Shown one piece after another: positions 17,422-25,313 of a stretch of DNA of 64,000 nucleotides. The notes under the pieces were generated by a model. That model had not been told where the DNA came from. It saw only the letters and a list, made by a program, of their open reading frames with translations, and ran no database searches. Source of the stretch: Hoylesella nanceiensis DSM 19126 = JCM 15639 (GTDB lineage Bacteria > Bacteroidota > Bacteroidia > Bacteroidales > Bacteroidaceae); assembly GCF_000379965.1 (NCBI RefSeq), contig NZ_KB904327.1, positions 62,001-126,000 on the forward strand, read 5' to 3'. A program made the translations under genes and the position numbers. Position 1 is the stretch's first letter; each line of letters begins with the position of its first letter.

Positions 17422-18051
17422 TTATTCATTAATTTCAAGTGCTTTGCAAACAAAGTCTGCAATGAAGTCAGTGGTCTTGTCTAGTCCTAATATTGAACTT
17501 GAAATGCAAAGGTCGTAAGATGTGCTATGACCCCACTTCTTTCCCGTGTAAAAAGCATAGAAAGAAGCACGCTTTTCTTCCTTCTTTTCGATTATCTTCT
17601 CAGCTGTTTCAGCATCGCAGTTATTGCGTTTCATGACGCTTTGAATGCGGTCTTCGAGAGTAGCTGTGATGAAGATGTTCACCACATTGTCGTAATCTCT
17701 TAACACATAGTCGGCTGCTCGTCCTACAAATACACCTCCAACAGATTCTGCAGTCTTACGAATTGCATCGCTTTGGAATTGAAATAAACTCTCTTGAGTT
17801 AGTCCATTGTTATAGAAACCGCCAGAGTTGAGGCTAAAACCCCTAAAGTTTGTGATGGATTTAAAAAAGCCTTTATCTTCATCATTCTCTTCAAATAGCT
17901 CTTCACTAAAGCCGCTTTCCTTGGCAGCAAGATTAAGAATCTCTCTGTCGTGCAATGGAATATTGAAGCGTTCGGCTAGCTTTTGCCCAATGATATGGCC
18001 GCCGCTGCCCACTTCTCTACCTATATTTATTATTATTTTCTTATTGTTCAT
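17422..18051 (-). CDS. Cytidylate kinase-like family protein
   Basis: 209 residues. INIGREVGSGGHIIGQKLAERFNIPLHDREIL is the P-loop region of the cytidylate-kinase-like family, with a GSGG variant rather than the classical GxGK(S/T) loop. The family is widespread in Bacteroidota but its substrate is unproved, and it is not the housekeeping Cmk. The segment FFKSITNFRGFSLNSGGFYNNG is low in conservation. The 5' end overlaps the MATE gene stop by 11 bases, and rfbB follows 55 bp downstream, so it lies in the MATE-rfbB-purT string. Confidence 0.8.
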   Translation of the reverse strand: MNNKKIIINIGREVGSGGHIIGQKLAERFNIPLHDREILNLAAKESGFSEELFEENDEDKGFFKSITNFRGFSLNSGGFYNNGLTQESLFQFQSDAIRKTAESVGGVFVGRAADYVLRDYDNVVNIFITATLEDRIQSVMKRNNCDAETAEKIIEKKEEKRASFYAFYTGKKWGHSTSYDLCISSSILGLDKTTDFIADFVCKALEINE

Positions 18052-19414
18052 AGGACTGAGATAGTTTATTTTGTTTTTTGAATCTTTTCATAAATACAAC
18101 CATAATCACTGCTGTTACAACTGCAGATAATAGGTCCGAAGCTGGAAGAGCTGCCCAAACGCCGTCCGATTCGAAGTATCTGGGTAGTATAATAAGTAGA
18201 GGTAGCAAGAAAATTAGCTGTCTAGATAAAGATAAGAACATACTTATTTTTGCTTTTCCAATACTCATAAAGAATGTAGTGATAACCATTTGATAGCCGA
18301 TAACAGGGAACACACACATATTGATGCGTATTCCTCGAATAGACATAGCAATTAATTCAGGATCAGAAGTAAATAAACGAGCACATTCATAAGGGAAAAA
18401 CATACCCACAATGAAGCCCAATGTCATTACAACGGTGGCTGCATAGATAGAGAGTTTTACCACTTTAAAGAGACGATCGTATTGTTTAGATCCATAATTA
18501 TAGCCCGCAATAGGCTGCATTCCTTGGTCTATACCCATAGAAATCATAAGGAATATGAATTCTATTTTGTTGGCAATACCATACGAACCCACTGCAAGAT
18601 CGCCACCATATTTCAATAATCCATTATTAATAAAGATAACAATGATACATGCACACACGTTCATTGCAAATGGAGCACTACCAATACTGATGATATTCTT
18701 CACCAAACTGTATTGCAATTTATATGTGCCTGATTTAAAATGGATTAGTTCTTTTTTGTTGGAGAACTGCCTTACCTGCCAAATAAGAGCCACAACTTGA
18801 GATAAAATGGTTGCATAAGCAGCACCTTTAATGCCCATTTCGAAGTAGAAGATAAACAATGGATCGAGAATTGCATTGAGAATCACCGTGAAAATGGTGG
18901 CAAACATCGCTTGTTTGGGCTTCCCTGTTGCTCTTAAAAGGGCATTAAAGCCATAATACATGTGCGAAAACACGTTTGCTGCGAGTATAATTTCCATGTA
19001 ATCTCGTGCATAAGAAATAGTATTCTCACTGGCTCCGAAGAACAATAGGATAGGATCTAGAAATAAAAGACATAATCCTCCCACCAAAACTCCAATGATA
19101 ATGTTTAGAGTGATGGTGTTACCGAGAATGCGTTGAGCATATTGATAGTCTTTTTGACCTAATTTTACCGATATAAGTGTTGATGAACCAACACCAACAG
19201 CAGCACCGAAGGCAGCTGTAAGATTGATAAATGGGAATGTAATTGCAAGACCTGAGATAGCAAGAGGACCCACTCCTTGTCCGATAAAGATACTATCTAC
19301 CATGTTATAGAGCGATGCTGCCGTCATAGCAATTATCGCAGGAATGGCATATTGCATTAATAATGGCCACACAGGTTTCGTTCCTAATTCTAATGTTGAC
19401 TTTTGGTTATCCAT
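18041..19414 (-). CDS. MATE-family multidrug/cation antiporter
   Basis: 457 residues with about 12 hydrophobic segments, the normal MATE layout. MQYAIPAIIAMTAASLYNMVDSIFIGQGVGPLAISGLAITFP is the typical first two helices and ATGKPKQAMFATIFTVILNAILDPLFIF the mid-protein signature of the DinF/NorM-like MepA subgroup. It exports cationic drugs or metabolites across the inner membrane using Na+ or H+. The substrate is unknown. First gene of the minus-strand string; its promoter shows a consensus -33/-7 pair. Confidence 0.92.
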   Translation of the reverse strand: MDNQKSTLELGTKPVWPLLMQYAIPAIIAMTAASLYNMVDSIFIGQGVGPLAISGLAITFPFINLTAAFGAAVGVGSSTLISVKLGQKDYQYAQRILGNTITLNIIIGVLVGGLCLLFLDPILLFFGASENTISYARDYMEIILAANVFSHMYYGFNALLRATGKPKQAMFATIFTVILNAILDPLFIFYFEMGIKGAAYATILSQVVALIWQVRQFSNKKELIHFKSGTYKLQYSLVKNIISIGSAPFAMNVCACIIVIFINNGLLKYGGDLAVGSYGIANKIEFIFLMISMGIDQGMQPIAGYNYGSKQYDRLFKVVKLSIYAATVVMTLGFIVGMFFPYECARLFTSDPELIAMSIRGIRINMCVFPVIGYQMVITTFFMSIGKAKISMFLSLSRQLIFLLPLLIILPRYFESDGVWAALPASDLLSAVVTAVIMVVFMKRFKKQNKLSQSYEQ

Positions 19415-19585
19415 AAATATTTTGCCTTTTGTTCTTTCAAGTCTAATTAATTTCTTTGCTTTTATGTATCTATAAAGGCGTTTTAGTTCAACTTTAATAG
19501 AATGATTGTTTGAATTTAGCGTTCGTTTAGAGTGCTTTTAAATACAAAATGCGCTCCATTTGCTTATAATGCAATATCAATGATG

Positions 19586-19616
19586 CAAATTTAGCAATTT
19601 TATTTCATTCACACAA
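19586..19616 (-). promoter_or_regulatory. Promoter of the MATE-rfbB-purT string
   Basis: Minus-strand TTG (19614-19616), a 20-bp spacer and TAAATTTG (19586-19593). Leader about 165 nt. Confidence 0.55.
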
Positions 19617-19829
19617 GTGTATAAACGTGCTTATTTGTGGCAAAAATACGTCTTTTCTGCAGTTCTTTGAGTTCAAAGATAGATGATGAATTGACCTCAT
19701 AAAAAGAAGAATTGAAAAGGATATGAAAAGATAATATATTTTAACGAGAGTGATATGAAAAACAATGTGCAGAGAGGTTTCTTTGGAGATGAAAAAGAGG
19801 TGAGTTTATTTTGCATTATCATTGTTTTC

Positions 19830-19917
19830 AAAAGCATTGAGTTTAGCTTATAAAAGCATTGATATTGAGATGCAAAAGCATTGTAATTAGAAGGTAAAAA
19901 CATAGCTTTTACTTTGC
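19830..19917. repeat. 22-bp dyad array C (four units)
   Basis: Cores CATTGA, CATTGA, CATTGT and CATAGC start at 19835, 19857, 19879 and 19901, exactly 22 bp apart. Lies between divergent promoters. Confidence 0.78.
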
Positions 19918-19988
19918 ATAGAGAATCAAACGAGTTAAAATATGGAACGTAAATACAATTAAATAAATGTAAATATATGTCGTGATTG

Positions 19989-20019
19989 TTGGGGAAGATA
20001 ATAAAAGAAAGTAAATTTG
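19989..20019 (+). promoter_or_regulatory. Promoter of xseA-xseB
   Basis: TTG (19989-19991), a 20-bp spacer and TAAATTTG (20012-20019). The start of transcription would be near 20025, leaving about 10 nt before ATG 20035 and ruling out the in-frame TTG at 20017. Confidence 0.6.
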
Positions 20020-20034
20020 TATTACATAAAAGAA

Positions 20035-21348
20035 ATGATGGAAAACAATAATTCACCAACACATTTAAGTCTATATCAACTGAATAATCTTGTTTCAGAA
20101 GTGATATCGCTTTCTTTTAACCAAGATTTTTGGGTAGAAGCAGAGATCTCTGAGATAAGAGAAGTGCGTGGACATTGTTATATTGAGTTGATAGAAAAAG
20201 ACGAAAAGATGAACACTCCCATTGCAAGAGCATCGGCAAAGTGTTGGAGCAACAAGTGGATGTTTATCAAACCACATTTCGAACGGGTTACAAGACAACA
20301 ACTAAAAGTAGGCATGAAGGTGCTCCTTAAGGTAGAAGCTCAATTTCATGAGGCCTTTGGATTTGCGTGGATTATCAATGATATCGATCCAACTTTCACC
20401 TTAGGAAGTATGGCTAAGAAGCGAAAGGATATCATCGACGCCCTAAAAGCACAGGGAGTGTATGATTTGCAGAAAGAACTTTACATGCCTTTGTTTGCAA
20501 AACGCATTGCAGTTATATCGAGCGAGGGTGCTGCAGGCTATGGAGATTTTATGCAACACCTTGTTCATAACGAGTATGGTTTTGTATTTGAAGTAACTCT
20601 TTTCAATGCAGTTATGCAAGGAGAGGGCATAGAACAAAGCGTTATTTCGGCTTTAAACGCTATAAATGATAAGCTTTCGCAGTTCGATGTTGTTGTAATG
20701 ATAAGAGGAGGTGGTGGAACTAGCGACTTAAGTGGATTCGATTCGCTTGCATTAGCTGAGAATATTGCTAACTTTCCCATTCCTGTTATAACTGGAATAG
20801 GGCACGATAGAGACGAGAGCGTGCTCGATTTGATTTCTTTTGAGCAAGTGAAAACACCAACTGCTGCGGCCGATTACTTTATAAATCACGCTCTTCGAGT
20901 GTATAGTAGAATAGATACACTACAGCAGTATGTGGTGACTTATGCTCAAAACAGAATAGAATTAGAACGCAACAAGTTGCAACGCTTGGCAGAAAAGGTT
21001 CCTATTGTGTTTTCGGTTGTAAAGACAAAGCAAGAAGGATATATACAACAACTGCTACAACGACTTGCAATTGGAATGCAATCTGCCATCAGTCATCAAC
21101 AAAGAACAGTAGAGATGCTGGCTCAACGATTGAATAATGCGCCCAAATATATTTTGAATAGTGAGCAACATCGCCTAACTCTTTTAAATGAAAAAATAAA
21201 AAGTTTAGACCCACAGCGCATTCTTGAGCGAGGATATTCAATCACTCTGCATAATGGAAAGAGTGTTCTACATGCAAAAGAGCTTAAAAAAGGCGACGAG
21301 ATAAAGACACAATTCAAAGATGGTATCATAACATCTATTATAAAATAA
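20035..21348 (+). CDS. xseA: Exodeoxyribonuclease VII large subunit
   Basis: 437 residues. The N-terminal OB fold (FWVEAEISEIREVRGHCYIELIEKD) is followed by the nuclease core with AVISSEGAAGYGDF and VVMIRGGGGTSDLSGFD, then TGIGHDRDESVLDLISFEQVKTPTAAADYF, the XseA signature. A coiled-coil region follows and the end is ERGYSITLHNGKSV. With XseB it degrades single-stranded DNA from both ends. I place the start at ATG 20035 (MMENNNSP), or ATG 20038, because the promoter overlaps the upstream TTG. xseB follows after 3 bp. Confidence 0.95.
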   Translation: MMENNNSPTHLSLYQLNNLVSEVISLSFNQDFWVEAEISEIREVRGHCYIELIEKDEKMNTPIARASAKCWSNKWMFIKPHFERVTRQQLKVGMKVLLKVEAQFHEAFGFAWIINDIDPTFTLGSMAKKRKDIIDALKAQGVYDLQKELYMPLFAKRIAVISSEGAAGYGDFMQHLVHNEYGFVFEVTLFNAVMQGEGIEQSVISALNAINDKLSQFDVVVMIRGGGGTSDLSGFDSLALAENIANFPIPVITGIGHDRDESVLDLISFEQVKTPTAAADYFINHALRVYSRIDTLQQYVVTYAQNRIELERNKLQRLAEKVPIVFSVVKTKQEGYIQQLLQRLAIGMQSAISHQQRTVEMLAQRLNNAPKYILNSEQHRLTLLNEKIKSLDPQRILERGYSITLHNGKSVLHAKELKKGDEIKTQFKDGIITSIIK

Positions 21349-21351
21349 GAT

Positions 21352-21546
21352 ATGGCAAAAGAGATAAAATACGAAGAGGCATTGAGTCAACTCGAAGATA
21401 TTGTTAGTAAAATGGAAAACGAAGAGCTTGATATTGATGAACTTACAACAGAGTTAAAGCAAGCTCAAAAGTTGGTAAAGCTATGTAAAGACAAGCTAAC
21501 CAAAACCGATAAAGAGATAAAAACAATATTGAAAGAGAACAAATAA
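21352..21546 (+). CDS. xseB: Exodeoxyribonuclease VII small subunit
   Basis: 64 residues, normal for XseB. IKYEEALSQLEDIVSKMENEELDIDELTTELKQAQKLVKLCKDKL is the conserved helical hairpin that binds the large subunit. It starts 3 bp after xseA, in the same operon. Confidence 0.95.
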   Translation: MAKEIKYEEALSQLEDIVSKMENEELDIDELTTELKQAQKLVKLCKDKLTKTDKEIKTILKENK

Positions 21547-21648
21547 AATTGTTCTTAATGGCCACTTAATGGCCTATTTAAAGGTAAAAAGAAGGTGTCT
21601 GCAATACGACACGATTGAAAGCTTAATGCATTAAAACTATATAAAGAG

Positions 21649-21679
21649 TTGTGTATAACCGCTATTCTTTGTACTTTTG
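21649..21679 (+). promoter_or_regulatory. Promoter of ilvE
   Basis: TTG (21649-21651), a 20-bp spacer and TACTTTTG (21672-21679). Leader about 30 nt. Confidence 0.6.
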
Positions 21680-21715
21680 TGCATTAATCAGAAAGAATAA
21701 ACAGTAAAATAGATT

Positions 21716-22732
21716 ATGAAAGAATTAGATTGGGCTAATCTTTCCTTTGGATATATGCCCACAGATTATAATGTTCGCTGCTATTATCGTAATGGTTCAT
21801 GGGGCGAAGTAGAAGTTTGTAGCGACGAATATCTAAAGATGCATATGGCAGCAACATGTCTTCATTATGGTCAAGAGGCTTTCGAAGGATTGAAAGCGTA
21901 TAGAGGTGCCGATGGGAAAGTGCGTGTGTTTAGAATGAAAGACAATGCCGAACGCTTACAAAGAACATGTAGAGGAATATTAATGCCAGAGTTTCCTGTA
22001 GAGAAATTCGAAGAAATGGTGAAGAAAGTCGTTCGTCTTAATCAAGAATATATCCCTACTTATGAAAGTGGAGCAACGCTTTACATTCGTCCTTTGCTAA
22101 TAGGTACCGGCCCACAAGTAGGAGTTCGTCCTGCAACAGAATATGCTTTCATTATCTTTGTCACTCCCGTTGGACCTTATTTCAAAGGTGGTTTCCACTC
22201 AAATCCTTATATCATCATGCGTGAATTTGATAGAAGTGCCCCATTAGGAACAGGTACTTATAAGGTAGGAGGAAACTATGCGGCAAGCTTAAAGGCTAAT
22301 TCTATTGCTCATGAACGTGGCTATGCAAGCGAATTTTACCTCGATGCAAAAGAAAAGAAATACATAGATGAGTGCGGAGCAGCCAACTTCTTTGGTATAA
22401 GAAATAACACTTACATCACTCCTAAGTCTACTTCTATCTTGCCAAGTATCACTAATAAGAGCTTAATGCAATTGGCTGAAGACCTCGGAATGACTGTAGA
22501 ACAACGCCCAGTAGGTGAAGAAGAGCTCTCAACTTTTGAAGAAGCGGGAGCTTGTGGCACTGCAGCTGTAATTAGTCCGATATCATATATCGATGATAGT
22601 GAGACTGGAAAGCGATACAGCTTTGGTGATACTCCAGGCCCATGGTCTACAAAATTATATAACAAACTACGTGGGATACAATACGGAACCGAGCCAGATG
22701 TGCACGGTTGGACCACAGTTGTTATAGAATAA
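21716..22732 (+). CDS. ilvE: Branched-chain amino acid aminotransferase
   Basis: 338 residues, fold-type IV PLP enzyme, group II type. Transfers the amino group between glutamate and Leu, Ile or Val keto acids. The PLP Lys is in GTYKVGGNYAASL; HYGQEAFEGLKAY and YIDECGAANFFGI are family motifs. It has its own promoter and a strong terminator, so it is monocistronic. Confidence 0.95.
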   Translation: MKELDWANLSFGYMPTDYNVRCYYRNGSWGEVEVCSDEYLKMHMAATCLHYGQEAFEGLKAYRGADGKVRVFRMKDNAERLQRTCRGILMPEFPVEKFEEMVKKVVRLNQEYIPTYESGATLYIRPLLIGTGPQVGVRPATEYAFIIFVTPVGPYFKGGFHSNPYIIMREFDRSAPLGTGTYKVGGNYAASLKANSIAHERGYASEFYLDAKEKKYIDECGAANFFGIRNNTYITPKSTSILPSITNKSLMQLAEDLGMTVEQRPVGEEELSTFEEAGACGTAAVISPISYIDDSETGKRYSFGDTPGPWSTKLYNKLRGIQYGTEPDVHGWTTVVIE

Positions 22733-22764
22733 AGACTGAATTTGAAAATAAAATAGATAACAAC

Positions 22765-22812
22765 AAGAATGTAATTAAAATGTAACCCACTTTTAACTAC
22801 ATTCTTTGTTTT
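22765..22812 (+). terminator. Terminator of ilvE
   Basis: AAGAATGTA pairs with TACATTCTT (22798-22806), with TTAAAA/TTTTAA stacked inside, then TTGTTTTGTTT. The alternative TTG start of trmB at 22811 would lie in its T-run. Confidence 0.65.
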
Positions 22813-22849
22813 GTTTAATTCTTATACAACAACACAGAAATACTCACAG

Positions 22850-23620
22850 ATGGGCAAAGGAAAATTAGCCAAATTTGCAGAGATGGAAACCTTCTCTAAT
22901 GTCTTTCAATATCCCTTTTCAGTGATAGATAATGTTCCATTTGAACAAAAAGGACGATGGAGAGAAGACTATTTTCACAACGATAACCCTATAGTTCTTG
23001 AGCTTGGATGCGGAAGAGGCGAATATACTGTAGAGCTTGCAAAGCTCTTTCCAGACAAGAACTTTATAGGGATAGATATTAAAGGAGCACGAATGTGGGC
23101 TGGAGCAAAGCTTGCTTTACAAGAAAACTTGAGCAATGTAGCTTTCTTAAGAACCAATATTGAGTTCATAGACCGCTTCTTTGATAAAGATGAAGTGCAA
23201 GAAATATGGCTCACTTTCAGTGATCCACAGATGAAAAATGTAAGAAAACGTCTTACAGGAACAGCCTTTATGGATCGTTATAAGTGTTTTTTAGTAGATA
23301 ACGGAATCATTCATTTAAAGACAGATTCAAACTTCTTGTTCACTTACACACAAGCAATGGTGAAGCATAATCAATTGCCTGTGAAGATAGAAACAACCGA
23401 CTTGTATCACGATAGTAATATAGATGATAGCACAAAGCAACTTTTGTCTATTCAAACTTACTATGAAAAAATGTGGTTAGAGCGTGGTTTAAACATTAAA
23501 TATATGCGTTTTTTGTTGCCACAAGAAGGCGAATTAACTGAGCCTGATGTTGAGATTCCACTTGATGAGTATAGAAGTTATCATCGTTCAAAGCGTAGTG
23601 AACTTGAAACTAGTAAGTAA
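22850..23620 (+). CDS. trmB: tRNA (guanine(46)-N7)-methyltransferase
   Basis: 256 residues. A Rossmann methyltransferase with [29 protein letters not shown] (SAM binding) and [11 protein letters not shown], the TrmB active-site region; the canonical form has FPDPWPK here, and this Bacteroidota variant reads FSDPQMK. It methylates G46 in the variable loop of tRNAs. ATG 22850 ([13 protein letters not shown]) matches family starts; the open frame from 22811 begins with TTG inside a terminator. Confidence 0.92.
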   Translation: MGKGKLAKFAEMETFSNVFQYPFSVIDNVPFEQKGRWREDYFHNDNPIVLELGCGRGEYTVELAKLFPDKNFIGIDIKGARMWAGAKLALQENLSNVAFLRTNIEFIDRFFDKDEVQEIWLTFSDPQMKNVRKRLTGTAFMDRYKCFLVDNGIIHLKTDSNFLFTYTQAMVKHNQLPVKIETTDLYHDSNIDDSTKQLLSIQTYYEKMWLERGLNIKYMRFLLPQEGELTEPDVEIPLDEYRSYHRSKRSELETSK

Positions 23621-23702
23621 ATATAAAATATTATGAATATCAGTAGAATATAACTTTTGATGAGATGTATCCTATAAGTAATAATAACATAAGTAGATTG
23701 AT

Positions 23703-24800
23703 ATGACATTATATCCAAATTTGATAAGAGAGGTCTTGCAAACCGTTATTTATGCAGGAACAAAAAAGAATCTTATAGAGAGCGAAATGGTTGGAGAAGA
23801 TATCGTGATCGATGGCAACAAGGTGACTTTCACTTTGATTTTCCCTCGTGAAACCGACCCTTTCCTCAAGTCAACCCTAAAGGCTACTGAGGCAGCCATT
23901 CACTATTCAATAAGCAAAGAGGTTGAGGTGAACATCTTAACCGAATTTAAATCGGCTCCAAGACCAACAGTTGACAAGCTACTTCCACAAGTAAAGAATA
24001 TCATTGCCGTAAGTTCTGGCAAAGGAGGAGTGGGTAAAAGCACCGTATCTGTTAACCTTGCGATAGCTTTAGCCATGCTAGGTTATAAGGTAGGGCTATT
24101 AGATACCGACATATTTGGTCCATCAATTCCTAAGATGTTCGATGTTGAAGGAGAGCGACCATACGGAGTTCACAAGGACGGAAGAGATCTTGTTGAGCCT
24201 ATTGAGAAGTATGGTGTGAAACTATTGAGTATTGGTTTCTTTGTAGATCCTAACACTGCAACCGTGTGGCGTGGTGGAATGGCAACACAAGCATTGAAAC
24301 AATTGATTGCAGATGCAGATTGGGGAGAACTTGACTACTTTATTCTCGACACCCCACCAGGTACAAGTGACATTCACTTAACATTGCTTCAAACCCTTGC
24401 TATCACTGGAGCTGTGATTGTAAGTACACCTCAAAGTGTTGCACTTGCAGATGCAAGAAAGGGTATTGACATGTATATGAACGAGAAAATAAATGTTCCT
24501 ATCCTTGGAATGGTAGAGAATATGGCATGGTTTACACCTGCAGAATTACCCGAAAACAAATACTATATCTTTGGAAAAGATGGTTGTAAAGAGCTTGCAA
24601 AGGAAAAAGGTTTCCCCTTGTTAGCACAAATTCCCCTTGTACAAAGCATTAGAGAGAATGGTGATAAGGGAACTCCTGCGGCTTTACATACCGACACAAT
24701 GACAGGACAAGCATTCATTAATCTTGCTCAAGCCGTTGTTACTATGACCAATAAGCGTAATAAAGAACACGCTCCAACAAAGATTGTAAAGGTAGATTAA
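23703..24800 (+). CDS. Mrp/ApbC-type iron-sulfur cluster carrier ATPase
   Basis: 365 residues. An N-terminal MIP18/DUF59 domain (about 1-85) precedes the ATPase. The deviant Walker A GKGGVGKST is at about 106-114, with DTPPGTSDIHLT downstream. Members deliver 4Fe-4S clusters to target enzymes. The CxxC cluster motif usual in the C-terminal part of ApbC/Nbp35 is not obvious: around the expected place the sequence reads VENMAWFTPAELPENKYYIFG, with no Cys pair, so cluster binding may differ in this lineage. A strong terminator follows. Confidence 0.9.
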   Translation: MTLYPNLIREVLQTVIYAGTKKNLIESEMVGEDIVIDGNKVTFTLIFPRETDPFLKSTLKATEAAIHYSISKEVEVNILTEFKSAPRPTVDKLLPQVKNIIAVSSGKGGVGKSTVSVNLAIALAMLGYKVGLLDTDIFGPSIPKMFDVEGERPYGVHKDGRDLVEPIEKYGVKLLSIGFFVDPNTATVWRGGMATQALKQLIADADWGELDYFILDTPPGTSDIHLTLLQTLAITGAVIVSTPQSVALADARKGIDMYMNEKINVPILGMVENMAWFTPAELPENKYYIFGKDGCKELAKEKGFPLLAQIPLVQSIRENGDKGTPAALHTDTMTGQAFINLAQAVVTMTNKRNKEHAPTKIVKVD

Positions 24801-24812
24801 TTTATAAAATAT

Positions 24813-24845
24813 GCCCAATAAGACTGTTTCTTATTGGGCTTTTTG
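24813..24845 (+). terminator. Terminator of mrp
   Basis: GCCCAATAAG (24813-24822) and CTTATTGGGC (24830-24839) are perfect 10-bp arms around a 7-base loop, followed by six Ts. One of the clearest in the window. Confidence 0.85.
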
Positions 24846-24926
24846 TTTCTCTTGCTTTCTGATACTCTTGCCCTTTGTTTTCAAGAGTAATGTGTTAGAT
24901 TTAGTGTCTCCATTCCTATATATACT

Positions 24927-24992
24927 AAAAGCAATGCAATTATGTGATAAAAGCACTGCTATTGTAAGCTAAAGTCAATGCTTTTATAGGGT
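24927..24992. repeat. 22-bp dyad array D (three units)
   Basis: Cores CAATGC, CACTGC and CAATGC start at 24932, 24954 and 24976, exactly 22 bp apart. Lies between two co-directional genes, well away from both. Confidence 0.8.
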
Positions 24993-25182
24993 AATTATAT
25001 TGTTATTTAAAAAGATAAAGAGTCTATGAATAAGCGGAACGATTTGAAACTCTTCTTATTCTGTTTGTGGTTGGAGTAGAATAGGGTAGGTGCTTGCTGG
25101 TTATTGCATTGCTTAAATGTGAAAAATAAATACAATTTAGTGCATTATTTAATAAATTTCAACCTAATATGTAGTGTGTAAT

Positions 25183-25214
25183 TTTGGCTGTTACATATTT
25201 TTTTGAGAACTTTG
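25183..25214 (+). promoter_or_regulatory. Promoter of the GH35 gene
   Basis: TTTG (25183-25186), a 20-bp spacer and GAACTTTG (25207-25214), seven of eight matches to the -7 consensus. Leader about 95 nt. Confidence 0.45.
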
Positions 25215-25313
25215 TGGCACACCATAACAAACAATTGATGAATGACTTTTGATGGCCCTTGTGCTGTTTGGTATGGTAGAATGAGCAATTTAACTAAAAA
25301 CAAAATAAACAAA

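Larger units (their letters stand above)
19415..20034. other. 620-bp gap between divergent MATE and xseA genes
   Basis: I see the MATE promoter, repeat array C and the xseA promoter. No coding potential is convincing; a 121-residue open frame on the minus strand (19697-20062) is low-complexity, Phe/Ser/Leu-rich and runs antisense over the start of xseA. Confidence 0.7.
24801..25313. other. 513-bp gap between mrp and the GH35 gene
   Basis: Contains the mrp terminator, repeat array D and the GH35 promoter. No further gene seen. Confidence 0.7.

Noticed and set aside
12477-19414. Horizontally acquired surface-polysaccharide island
   Set aside because: Base composition and promoter style look like the neighbours, there are no mobile elements or glycosyltransferases, and housekeeping purT lies inside the string.
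19697-20062. A 121-residue minus-strand ORF between the MATE and xseA genes
   Set aside because: It covers repeat array C and the xseA promoter and start, is Phe/Ser/Leu-rich without domain pattern, and has no ribosome-binding or promoter signal.
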